Made by a program: the position numbers and the translations under genes
Notes under the pieces: model-generated
Databases searched by the model: none
What the model was told of the DNA's origin: nothing
Seen by the model: the letters and a program-made list of their open reading frames with translations, nothing else
Shown here: positions 31,200 to 41,006 of the stretch, one piece after another
Layout of the letters: the number at the start of each line of letters is the position of its first letter
Position numbering within the stretch: position 1 is the stretch's first letter
From: Crossaster papposus
Lineage: Eukaryota; Echinodermata; Asteroidea; Velatida; Solasteridae
Assembly: GCA_037893245.1 (NCBI GenBank)
Contig: JBAIAA010000117.1
Span: 4,272,287 to 4,336,286 of the forward strand
Direction of reading: 5' to 3'
DNA length: 64,000 nucleotides

Positions 31200-33300
31200 A
31201 AATATTGCAGTTAAATGAATAAAGAAGGTGTCTAGACCCATGTTTTGAGGGTCAAGGATCACAATATTCCGGAAGTGACTTGTGTCCGTGAGATAGGAGT
31301 ATTATCAAAAACTCATTTGTATACATATATCGGCCAAAATTGACATAATTGCACAAGTAAGGTCTCTGTACCCATGTTTTGAGGGTCAATGATCATTATA
31401 AGACTTTCTTAAGTAACTTTTTGTGTCGGTGGCATGTAAATGCGCAAATTCTAAAGTGCCAGAATTACCTAAAAATGTTTTTGCGGTATCTAAGCCAATA
31501 TTACACATCAATTAAGAAGCACTTTTATAGGGAAATTATTTCTAAAATTGTCCACTTTCAGATCCATCAGTCATCATCGCTTTCAATGAAACCTTCAAAG
31601 TCAAATTTGTCCTCGTCCTCTTCTTTCTTCCCTTTTTTCTCGGGTAACATACCAATATTACCCGGGTTGTAACGAGTAATAACGCTATAGTTATTACTAG
31701 TTATTACTGGGTAATAACGGTAAATAGTAGACCAATATTTCCCTGTTATTACCACCCGATATTACCCCATTTACCCACTGTTACTAGAGAGAATGTTACT
31801 GTTATTTCTGGCACTGCATTGTAATTACCACCCGAAATAACCTTATAATTATTACCAGGGAGATTATGTTACCGATTAACCATTTACCCACTGTTACCAG
31901 GGAGAATGTAAACGTTATTTATAGCATTGCATTGCTATTACCACCCGATATTACCCAGTATTACCAGGGAGAATGATACCGATATTTCTGGCATTGCACG
32001 TTATTACCACCCGATATTACCCAATATTGCCATGGAGAATGATACCGATATTTCTGGCATTGCACGTTATTACCACCCGATATTACCCCATTACCAAATA
32101 TTACCCATAAGAATGTTACCGATAATTCTGGAATTAAATTGTTATTACCACCCGATATTACCCAATATTACCAGGGAGAATGATAGCGATATTTCTGGCA
32201 TTGCACGTTATTACCACCCAATATTACCCCATTACCCCATTACCAAATATTACCCATTATTACCTGGAAGAATGTTACCGATAATTCTAGAATTACATTG
32301 TTATTACTACCCGATGTTACCCCATTTACCCCATTTACCCAATATTGGTTAATTATATTGGTTAATACTAATATTACGATACTACCGGAACAATACTACA
32401 ATGTATACACATATAAACATCAATGACCCTTCGGAGCTTGTCACTCATACAATCTTATAGTGCTTAAACGCTATATATGTGCCCATAATCACCGCCGTCT
32501 GTAATCACAGTTTGCAATTAATTGTTTGTTAATTTATTTGTGTGTTGGTTTTTGGCAAATTTGTTTCTTTGAGACTTGGAGTAAATGAATATTACACAAT
32601 TATCTCTACGAAAACAACGTAAACGTATCGCTATTACGCAAAACAATACTTAGAAATGGCCGATACAGATAAAACGAACTGAGTTGGTCAGGAGCGTAAA
32701 CGCAACTGACTCAAAATCTCCCGCACGCCGCGGTAATAAGTGAAGATACCGAATGTGTTACGTAATAACTCACCAAGCATGCTTAGGTGGGGGTTTGACC
32801 TGCGGATTTATGCAAATAAGGGTTATATAAGGGAATATCACTACAGGGAGTTTTAACTACAGGAAAAATACATAGCGGCGACACTAACAACGCCTGATGG
32901 ATCTGAATGTGGACCTGTGATAAAAAAAATACATACAATTTTAGAAATAATTGCCTTCAAAAGTGCCTCTTAATTGATATGTAGTATTGGCTGAGATACA
33001 ACAAAAACATTTTTCAGGTAATGCTGGCACTTTAGAATTTCGGCATTTACATGCCACCGACACACAAAGTTAGTTAAGGAAGTCTTCTAATGACCCTTGA
33101 CCCTCAAAACATGGGTACAGACACCTTACTTGTGCAATTATGTCAATATTGGGCGATATATGTATACAAATGAATTTTCGATAATACTCCTATCCCACGG
33201 ACACGTGTCACTTTGGGAATAGTTTGTGATTTTTAACCCTCACAACATGGGTCTAGACACCTTCTTTATTCATTTAACTTCAATATTGGCCGAGATATAG
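31197..33300. mobile_element. Foldback element with about 370-bp inverted arms
   Basis: Left arm 31197-31565, right arm about 32925-33295 inverted. Both carry AGTTAAATGAATAAAGAAGG at the outer end, ACCCATGTTTTGAGGGTCA twice, and GTCGGTGGCATGTAAATG. Each arm is itself built of roughly 150-bp sub-repeats. It is inserted in the integrase of element 2; sequence after the right arm up to 33430 may also belong to it. The middle holds a TTACC-rich tandem array. No transposase. Confidence 0.75.
31640..32350. repeat. TTACC-rich tandem array in foldback centre
   Basis: Degenerate units of 65-100 bp containing ATTACCACCCGATATTACCC, AGGGAGAATG and CCGATATTTCTGGCATTGCA. Higher-order variation includes extra CCATTACC blocks. 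Peptides read through it (RYYHPILPNI…) are repeat artefacts. Confidence 0.75.
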
Positions 33301-33424
33301 TAAAAATGATACGTGGAACATTTTTTAAATTTTTTAACATAGCAAATCGTTTTCTACGCATTTTTTCTGACCTAGAGACACCAATTATAAATCGATTTCT
33401 GAGGGTGCACAAAACCCCCTCCTT

Positions 33425-33950
33425 CCCACTAAACTAGTAGAGCTGCGTCGCCAGTTACAGCAAGCTCATGATAGAGCGAGATAATTCCTAAGGAGCAGTA
33501 CGACAGAAAGGCTTGTGAAAGTGGCTTGAAAGAAGGGCAATTTGCCTGGTTGTACAGCCCATCAACGAAAAGGGGGTTGAGTTCCAAGCTCAGGCTGCGT
33601 TGGAGAGGACCGTATTTGATCCTGGACAAACTGTCGGACGTGACCTTCAGAATTCAGCTGAAGAAGGGCAGTAAACCTCGTGTTGTCCGTTCGGACAGAT
33701 TGAAGCCCTATCTGGGTGAAGCTATCGAGCCGTGTAATCGACAGCTCAGGTCGAAGACATCAGTAAGCAAGAATGTTGTAGAGACAAACCGAGAACAAGA
33801 TGGGGAGGAAGAATCCCAGGAGCAGACCCCAAGTGAAGCCGTACCAGAAGGGCCTGGTGCATCTGGTGGAGAACAAAGACGGTATCCGAGGAGACAGCAC
33901 CGTTTACCTGCCCGGTACCGGGACTGTTGTTGTGTTCATATCAACTGATA
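33425..33950 (+). pseudogene. Integrase C-terminus of Gypsy element 2
   Basis: Resumes pol after the foldback at LVELRRQLQQAHDRARD, with frame breaks to about 33520, then is open: ACESGLKEGQFAWLYSPSTK, LRLRWRGPYLILDKLSDVTF, RSDRLKPYLGEAIEPC and the basic end RRYPRRQHRLPARYR. It matches element 1 (QFVWLYNPAKK, RLKPYVGEAIEPWE). About 80 integrase residues found in element 1 are absent across the foldback site. Confidence 0.75.
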
Positions 33951-33959
33951 ATACTTAAC

Positions 33960-33994
33960 CCTATTGTTTTCTGTATTTTTGTCTTTCCTACCAG
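33960..33994 (+). promoter_or_regulatory. Putative 3' splice site before ORF3, element 2
   Basis: TGTTTTCTGTATTTTTGTCT followed by TTCCTACCAG|GGGGGT (AG at 33993-33994), 31 bases before the ORF3 ATG at 34026. It is the strongest of the three equivalent tracts. Confidence 0.55.
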
Positions 33995-34025
33995 GGGGGT
34001 GAAGCAGTGGACAGTGGAGTTGAGA

Positions 34026-34166
34026 ATGCCGCCAAAAGGGAGTCCTGCAAAGGGAAGGAATATCTTTTGCAATGCCTGTTACTCGTTTTCTATCAAGTCT
34101 AACGCAAACTTGTTTTACCAGAGTTCGTCTTTCCGCAGATTAAAGCGCAGTGGGGTATATTTTTAA
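34026..34166 (+). pseudogene. ORF3 of Gypsy element 2, N-terminal fragment
   Basis: MPPKGSPAKGRNIFCNACYS followed by FSIKSNANL. The Lys/Pro-rich start, CX2C pair and KSN-L spacing parallel the first finger of ORF3 in copy C (KCKQ-type CX2C, VVKSNLWRH). Homology then ends near 34115, where unrelated sequence is joined. The presence of this fragment in a Gypsy with different LTRs shows that ORF3 is not private to one copy. Confidence 0.5.
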
Positions 34167-34199
34167 TCATACCTTTTGTTTTTAACGGCTTTTTTGTTT

Positions 34200-35007
34200 G
34201 TGTTTTTTAAAGGTTTACGCTGCTCAAGCAACCACTTTGGATGTTTAGTTGCGCGTCCATAACGAAAAAGACGTAACACTTTAGAGCGCTCGCGGTTGGA
34301 GCTCCGCTTATATCTTCCATTTGTTTATCCAATCCGTGATTGTTGTTGTCGTCCGTCGATCTCATATATCCAGCCAGAGTCTTCGTGCCTTTGAATCCTA
34401 TCAAATAAAAAATGCGTCTTTCCGAGATATTGTCGAGCTAGGGTTTGAGCCAAGTGTTTGTTGATAACAATCTCGTATTCTAGCGCCAAGTTGTAAGAAT
34501 TTATTACTTTGACGTAATCGTTAACAAAAAGTAAGTTCATAAGACAGTCTGTCGGCTAGAGCGGATGGATTAAACGGTTGATGATCCGTAAGCATTTCAA
34601 AGTCTAGAGGAATACAAAATATGTTTCCAAAGGCATCCGCTATCTCTTTGTCTTTTCCAATGTTGGCACCTTCATCCGCGTTATCAGCACTCACGCCACG
34701 CGCAGGCTCGATATGTTGGCAATCTCGTTTCCAGAGTAGTGATCCACGATGCATTTGGGTAAATATTATAAACGTCGGCGTCGGTCAAGTTTACAATCTC
34801 CCGACCTCCGCTACATATTTTTATTTGTTTTCCGAGGTTTCGTCCTGGATTTTTAAACAGACTTAGATTGACGTCGTCGTCTGAAGTTAGATCAATATTA
34901 AAAGCTAGTTTAGCCGAACCGGGGACGATCACGTCGTCGGAGATCAGAGGTAGTAACTTGACGACCAATTTGTCGTTTGCGTCGATCATGCAATTCCCAA
35001 GATCCAA
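34200..35007 (-). pseudogene. Virus-derived capsid-like protein, frameshifted
   Basis: Minus-strand fragments in at least three frames that read as one protein: DVIVPGSAKLAFNIDLTSDD (35007-34780), then IPLDFEMLTDHQPFNPSALA and DRLSYELTF (34754-34521), then LALEYEIVINKHLAQTLA and LFDRIQRHED (34540-34325), and a short end to about 34207. From memory this resembles a family of large-DNA-virus/Maverick-type ORFs common in aquatic invertebrate genomes. I cannot assign it to a specific capsid component. It lies next to the broken 3' end of Gypsy element 2 and no other gene of such an element is clear nearby. Confidence 0.4.
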
Positions 35008-35394
35008 TTTACGTCAAATACAACAAGTGTTCGAAGAGTTAGTAGCCGGTAAAATAAATAGCATCACGTTTTCGCTAAAAAACAGCCTCGGTGAAATAAT
35101 CGATAATAGACAACAGCAAAGCGCGTTGTGTAAAAAATAGGGTAAATTAATTACGACATTGTCTACCACGGAAATGTTAGCCGAGATGGATGGCGCGATT
35201 TAGCGGCGTCATCACGGCGCCCGTGGGTTTAGCGTTGGGGGCAGTAGCCTTAGGTTTTGCTTGCGCTGCGCTCGTATCTTAAAATATGATAGCAAACAAT
35301 TTAGACATAAATCTAAAAAACTTAAAAGAATTAAGTAAATTTAATGCTATTGTAGCGCAATAGCAATTAGCTTAGCGGTAGCTAGAGGCTACCA
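35008..35394. other. Spacer after the capsid-like remnant
   Basis: No gene supported. A plus-strand stretch (35010-35137, QQVFEELVAGKINSITFSLK) is open and looks coding-like but has no motif I recognise. It could be a further scrap of the same viral element. Confidence 0.35.
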
Positions 35395-35990
35395 TAGTTG
35401 TCAAGTGGACAAGTATCCAGTCGTCAGCCAGGACTGGCATGCAGCACCATAGCCGAGCGCCAGACCAAGTACAGACTGTATAAATACGCGCGTGGCGCAC
35501 GCGACTGGCAGTTCCAGTTCAGGCTCCTGTTTAGCTGTGCCTGTTTGTGGTCGACTGAGCTGACATTAGCTGAGTCTCGTACAGTTACATTAATGAAGAG
35601 GGAAATCACAGGAGAGTAAAGCCCACGGGTGAGAAGAGCAAACGGGAGGAACTTCGTCCACGGTATCGGGCAGAGCAAGTGGTGAGTGGACGTTAAACAA
35701 CAAGTGGGAGAATTGTAGAGTCCGGGACACACTTTTGATAGGGTTAAGGCACCCTCCGAGGTTCAACACTTACTGTTCACCTTCATAGGCGCTTGCGCCT
35801 GTACACCTACCTATAATTGCCACCTTTGATTGTGATTAAGATAGAATAAATATTTGTGAAGTAGAATAATAGATTCCTGTGCCTGATTGATTGTTGATCT
35901 ACCCATCCCCGCCACCCCTTCCCTTCCCGAGTACGTGTGTCGGTGTGCTATATATGTAGGGTCTCTGATGGTAAATGTGGTGTCATACCG
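35395..35990 (+). repeat. LTR-like block (tentative)
   Basis: GC-balanced block with a TATA box in context (GACTGTATAAATACGCGCG, about 35472), a later AATAAA (35845) and, just downstream, TGGTGTCAT at about 35978, the first eight bases of which agree with the primer site of the Gypsy elements here. It could be a 5' or solo LTR of another retroelement. No second copy is in the window and the boundaries are not canonical. Confidence 0.3.
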
Positions 35991-36081
35991 CGCATGGTGG
36001 TAGACTGCCCCAAAACGAGCCTGCTCCCTTGGCCCTCTCAGTATAGACCGCTCGCTGACGTCGGCCGAGGACGACGCCAGG

Positions 36082-36318
36082 TTGCCGTCGGAAGTAGACC
36101 GCCACAGTAAAGAGACGGAGAGTAAAACCGATTTGAGTCAGTTAGAATCTGAGATAAGAAGATGCGCTGAAGAGTTGGTGTCTCAGGACAAAAAAAAAAC
36201 TTACAGTTTCTCAATAAATACAAATTATTTAGATCTACCTCCTTCTTACATTAAGCCATTGGCGCCTCCAGTCCTTTTGAATACCTTACACACCGCTAAT
36301 TATAATATTGTGTAGACC
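36082..36318 (+). other. Unknown ORF, gag-like start
   Basis: Open frame with a charged, possibly coiled-coil stretch (LPSEVDRHSKETESKTDLSQ, ESEIRRCAEELVSQDKKK) and then NYLDLPPSYIKPL. It follows the LTR-like block, so it may be a degraded gag. No family recognised. ACCTTACACACCGCTAATTA is tandemly duplicated at its end (36281 and 36316). Confidence 0.25.
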
Positions 36319-36589
36319 TTACACACCGCTAATTATAATAAATGTTGTAGCGTACGTGGCCTAGCTTGTACAACGGCTATATGTGGCGTCTAGCTTGTAC
36401 AAATCGAAATCACATTGTAAGCCCGATTCTACGGTATCTTGAGGTAAGAATAGTTTTCAACAACCGTCTCATGAGGAGAAAAAATGTCTGTATGTTGACA
36501 CCATTTAGAATCAACCATATCACCAAGATCAAATCGCGGATTATTTGTAACATTTCAATATTTATACTTTTGTTAACAGTCGTCGCTTG

Positions 36590-37060
36590 AGAAGAATGGC
36601 GTACTAAACATTAGAAGAGGCACAACGGTAATTCATCGATGTCGACCAACCGCAGTCTTAAACTGTGCTCAAAATCTGGGAGTCGTGTTCGACCGTCTGT
36701 TTAGTATGTATGCGTACATTTCACGTGAAACAGCAGAAAAGGTCATCCACGCTTTTGTTTCATCACGTCTGGATTGTTGTAATGTCCCCTGCTCGTTAGC
36801 CTTAATAATAATAATAATAATAATGTTAGTTCGTATATGTATATGTATATCTCTGAGCTTATCTCCCTCAAGACAGGTCGGGTTCTGAGATCTCCAGGCT
36901 CATACTTGTTAGCAGAACCGAGAGTTTGTACTATCCGTTATGGTCAACGTGCCTTTGTCAAATAACACCCATGGACATCTTCAAAAGAGAACTGAAGTCT
37001 AATTTATTTCATTAGTTATCACTTAGTTTGGAGAATAATTTGTGTGTAGGCGCCTTGGTT
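36590..37060 (+). pseudogene. LINE reverse transcriptase tail (CR1/Jockey-like)
   Basis: Broken coding remnant: CAQNLGVVFDRLFSMYAYIS, RETAEKVIHAFVSSRLDCCN, then, after a TAA-repeat insertion (36806-36822), SLSPSRQVGF and THGHLQKRTEV*F-type C-terminal pieces. LGVVFD…I..ETA..LIHAFV.S.LDYCN is typical of the region after the RT palm in CR1-like LINEs. The rest of the element is absent. Confidence 0.6.
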
Positions 37061-37164
37061 ATATAGATCTATATTATTATTATTAATTACATCATCTGAT
37101 TATGGAGGGGTATGCGTATAACCCCCCCCCCCCCATATTCTTTTTACTATTATATTACCTAATT

Positions 37165-37443
37165 ATGCAGAGGTACACGCATACCCCTCCATAAAATAAA
37201 ATGTTGTGTATTCTTGTGCGAATTGCGCAAATGTTTGTTCAAATTGATTCGCAAAATCTAGTGCCAATTCTTGTGTGAAATTAAATTCATCAATACAATT
37301 TAACGCAAATTCTTCAGGTAATTAGTCCGCTAATAGATCAACAAGTCGTTTCGAAAAATCTAGTGCAAATTCTTGCGTAAATTGTTTTGTGAATATTTTG
37401 TCTTCAATAAATTCTGTGTCCTCAGTAAATTCTGATAACACCA
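37165..37443 (-). other. Unknown small ORF with repeated F-x-x-EFALDF motif
   Basis: From ATG 37443 on minus, about 90 codons with one internal stop (TAA near 37322). The phrase FTQEFALDF recurs as PEEFALN and FTQELALDF, spaced by Glu/Asp- and Phe-rich sequence, so the peptide is internally repetitive. Just downstream on minus an inverted pair GGAGGGGTATGCGT/ACGCATACCCCTCC flanks a C14 run. No homologue recognised. Confidence 0.25.
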
Positions 37444-37499
37444 TGGTCTTCTTTAATATATCGATATAACAAAAGTCGAGACCTGGAATTTAGAAAATA

Positions 37500-38890
37500 A
37501 AAATAAAAAGTTGAGGTGGTCTGGGATTGGCATTTTACATACTACTCCGGGGTTAGGTCGTCTTGCAAACAAGACTACTAATATAAGTTAGCTAGACAAT
37601 CATGCCTAACTTGCCTCCTTTTACCGTTACACGGTAACAGGTTTTATACACAGCGAAAGCTCATGCGGCCTCCCTACGCTCTCATGGCATTTCTTTGACA
37701 TTCACACCCACACCTATAAGTGCAAAGTCAACAAACTTTTACCTGGGCCGGCGGTGGAAGTTGAATTTTAGTTCATGTCACGCTATCGCCATAAGGCTTA
37801 ATTATGCGAAAGGTAAAAGGTCAGCAGTATGCAAATTTCTACAGTTAACTTTGGGCCAATGAGAATCATGGGTTCCGCGTGGGGAAGCTGGGCTTTTGGC
37901 GGGTTCAAATTTTATAGCCACTCTGTCACAGCCGATTCCAGAGTCAACATCTCAACTTTTGTTCAGCAATTTTCATCCCACCACCACCCCAATGTCTCCA
38001 CCAATTTTTAGTTGGTTCTCAATATAGCACTCGCATGTGTCATGCGGTCATGTTGGTGTTGCATTATGATGTACATGTATTAATAAATTAGATTTTAGCA
38101 ATTTTTATTTTTTGTTCCGAATAGCGCTCGAACGTATCATGAGGCTATAATACGTTCACAATATTGCTGTACTCAGCATAAACGTCACTGCTTCCAAGAT
38201 AGCAATTGCAAGTGTCAGGGTCATTTTTACTCATGGTATTCCCTATAGTGTTCGCACGTATCATGAAACTATTTCCATGGGCTGTATTAATAAATTTATC
38301 TTTGGCATTAAATATGATGTTTGTCCCCTGCATGTCAATGTATTACGGATTCAGACAGCCAGTAGCACAAGTCCTCACATTTAGCGGTCTAATAATCAAA
38401 TCCGGCAGTAAATTATATTTTAGGCAAATGGGTCATTCCACGTCATTCCACACACTTGTTGGCTCGACCCCCTCCGATTTCGATGAAATTTGGTGTGTGG
38501 CTAGGTACTCATGAGAAACTCTGAAACTTTGCGAAATTCGGTCATTTGTGTAGGAGCTCGAGCAGTATGAAGTTTTAGGGGGTTTTGCCGCCAGAACCCA
38601 CCAATCTTCAAAAAAATGGCTAAATACACCTACAGAATGGTTCGATCTCAGCAAGTGAGGTATCATTGGAAAGAGCACAAAATCTTCTATCCACCAATAT
38701 GTCACCTGACATGCTTTTATGTGTTGACCCAAATCCGGGTCATTTAAGGTGACCTTGACCTTTTATCTTTAAAGTATATGCTCCGGTTTTGATGAACTTT
38801 TTGTATTCGTGAGATAGTTAACTGTACATGGCGCACATGAAAAATCAACTTGGGCAATTACCAACTTCAGGAGAAAAATGACTTTAACTA
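37500..38890. other. Non-coding spacer with repeat-like segment
   Basis: No gene supported. From about 38425 the text (GGTCATTCCACGTCATTCCA, CGATGAAATTTGGTGTGTGG, GGTGACCTTGACCTTTTATC) has the style of an old dispersed DNA element, but I cannot find a paired end. Confidence 0.35.
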
Positions 38891-38894
38891 CCAA

Positions 38895-39170
38895 CAAATG
38901 TGTAATATCACTCCTATGACTGCGGATACAGTAACAATTATCAACTATTATGCATGTATTTTTGAATTCGATCTCGGTATTTTTAATGCCCGCCTCTGAA
39001 GTAGGTAGACTCCGTTATGGCGTAAAAAGGCAGTATTCAGAATCTTATAGTAACTCGGTTTACAGTAGCCACGGCGGTTAAGCAAAATACCAAGATCGAG
39101 ATACATGCACATGCATAATAGTTGATAATTGTGACTGTATCCGCATTCATAGGAGTGATATTACACATTT
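38895..39170. mobile_element. MITE with about 85-bp inverted ends
   Basis: The left end AAATGTGTAATATCACTCCT…GGATACAGTAACAATTATCA is repeated inverted at 39082-39170. The element abuts the left end of the large transposon starting at 39171, so one inserted at the edge of the other. No coding sequence. Confidence 0.65.
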
Positions 39171-39198
39171 CGACGATGTTCTCACGAAGTGACAAAAA
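39171..39198 (+). repeat. Left terminal inverted repeat of large transposon
   Basis: CGACGATGTTCTCACGAAGT plus GACAAAAA. Differs from the right end at one base in the first 20. Three further CTCACGAAGTG-type words follow within 270 bp. Confidence 0.6.
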
Positions 39199-39542
39199 TC
39201 TCAAAAATCTGTAATTTTTGAGTTTGAATTTTTTTCGGTCATTTTATTATTTGTATCAAGAGGACCAATTTTCCAAAATTTGGTAGCGAAATGTTAATTG
39301 CATGTTTAATTATCTTTATATTAAAAGTGACAAAAACCGCGCAGGGCCACCTTTTGCATTCTCACGAACTGCACATTATCTTATCGTCACTTCGTGAGAA
39401 TGTATGAGGCGTGTGACGCCCCCATTGTAATCACACGAAGTGACAATAATCACCTCGTATACAGGGAGTTGCACAATAAATGGCTTACGTAGGCGCTATA
39501 AACTATGTACGAGGTTGACAAACATGGCGCCCATCGTCGGTG

Positions 39543-39602
39543 ATGAAACATCGACAAACTCCGAACCTTGATCGTGTTTTTGCGACTGTTGCTGGCTTTC
39601 AT
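39543..39602 (+). other. Candidate first coding exon of the large transposon gene
   Basis: ATG and 20 codons (MKHRQTPNLDRVFATVAGFH) ending at CAT|GTAAGT. It lies about 370 bp inside the left end, where a promoter would be expected. Phase 0 at the donor; it would join in frame to AGTAAAGAC at 41011. A second candidate exon at 40786-40840 (TCQEIERGGHPKIYDEDQ) has good splice sites, but its phase does not fit the strongest acceptor of the next exon. Confidence 0.35.
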
Positions 39603-40204
39603 GTAAGTCATAAAGAAGCTCACAAGGTTCACTTAAGTAGTGTGACAGTAGCATGGTGACATTTACGTCCAATCGGTTTTCAAGAATCGTTTTAATTACA
39701 TGTTTGAAATAGTTTTTAGTAACGTTAGGCCAAGGCTAACTTAAACTAAACATTGGTATTGTAAACGTACGCTAGCTAGTGGCTAGTGCTGTATTCACGT
39801 TAGGCTACTTGCCTTTCCTATAGTATATCGACTAACTTATGAACGTAACGGTACGTTTGTTATGATCAATATTTTAACAGGTTCGTCTGAATATTGTGAC
39901 TAAATCAAAGTTGGGTTGTTTCCTACCTGACATGGCCATGGTTAGGTTATAGACTAGCACTAGCAGTGGTAGAGTAACACCACTCCAGCCTGCAATGCTC
40001 ATGACATCGAGAGATTCGCAATCTTCCGATGTCATGATTATCGTATAAGCTTGGGGTTTAACGTATAGTCATGCCTATGGCAGCCCGAATATTTAAATTT
40101 CACTACTACTATTGATTTTGTTGTATGATTTGTTTGCCTCAAATTTATATACTCGTCTGTCATGACGCTGAAATGACACTACCTCTCCAACGTCAACACG
40201 CGCG

Positions 40205-40315
40205 CGGTACGAGTTGACTCGGACACAAGTTAACTTGGGTACGAGTTGACTTGGGTACGAGTTAACTTGGGTGTACAATTTGGGGTACGAGTTGACTTGG
40301 GTACGAGTTGACTTA
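40205..40315. repeat. 16-bp minisatellite
   Basis: Variants of GTACGAGTTGACTTGG (GTACGAGTTAACTTGG, ACAAGTTAACTTGG) repeated about six times, within an intron of the transposon gene. Confidence 0.7.
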
Positions 40316-41006
40316 TTTCGGCCTGAACTAACGTTAACAGTATTATGTGTTGTGGCTAGACTCTGGAGTAAATTCTGACCCCTAATAAGGCCCATGTGCA
40401 TGCAGTTTATGGTAACCCAGTATATAATAATGGCAGATGACAGTATTAAATGTTGAAGAGCAGCTCACTGAAGTCTAGGCCTACACAGGCATGTTTTCAA
40501 GACTTTAAACCTCAATCAATAGCTTGGAAGTTTTCAAAGAAAACTTATGTTTATAATTTGTTGAAAAGACTTGACTTAAAATGAAAATAAACATTTACCA
40601 CACAATGTACCAAATATGGTTGATGATTACAATTTTATGCCAGAAACTAACCCCTTCATGCTATTGTGTTTAAATTAAAATGTAAACAAAGAAATGCGTA
40701 TCTCTATCTTTATTTGTAACAATTGGAGAAACTTAAATCTGGTACAAATTTACATTTCATAATTTTTTTTAAATATATTTTGCAGACCTGCCAAGAAATA
40801 GAAAGAGGGGGACATCCAAAAATCTACGATGAGGATCAAGGTTAAGCAAAGGTATTTTGTTAAATTACATTCTGTGTTGATAGTCAAATTGTTTTCTGTG
40901 GCATTTTTGAAATGTGACTGGATGATATATTTGTTTAGATATTCATTTAAGGTTTAATTTTTGTAAAACATCTTTTTTTACAAGTCCTTCTTTTTAATCT
41001 TCTCAG

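Larger units (their letters stand above)
25056..34170 (+). mobile_element. Ty3/Gypsy retrotransposon, element 2, 3' truncated
   Basis: 5' LTR, primer site, gag, protease, RT, partial RNase H, integrase and the start of ORF3 in the order of element 1 and with alignable proteins throughout, but with a different LTR sequence (only the TGTGACGG and CCGCCACA ends are shared). A SINE interrupts gag and a foldback interrupts integrase. After the ORF3 start (34026-34166) homology ends and no second LTR is seen, so the 3' end is lost. Many frameshifts and stops. Confidence 0.8.

Noticed and set aside
31927..32352. RYYHPILPNI-type repeat protein
   Set aside because: Translation of the non-coding TTACC array in a foldback element; the unit length varies and is not kept to multiples of three.
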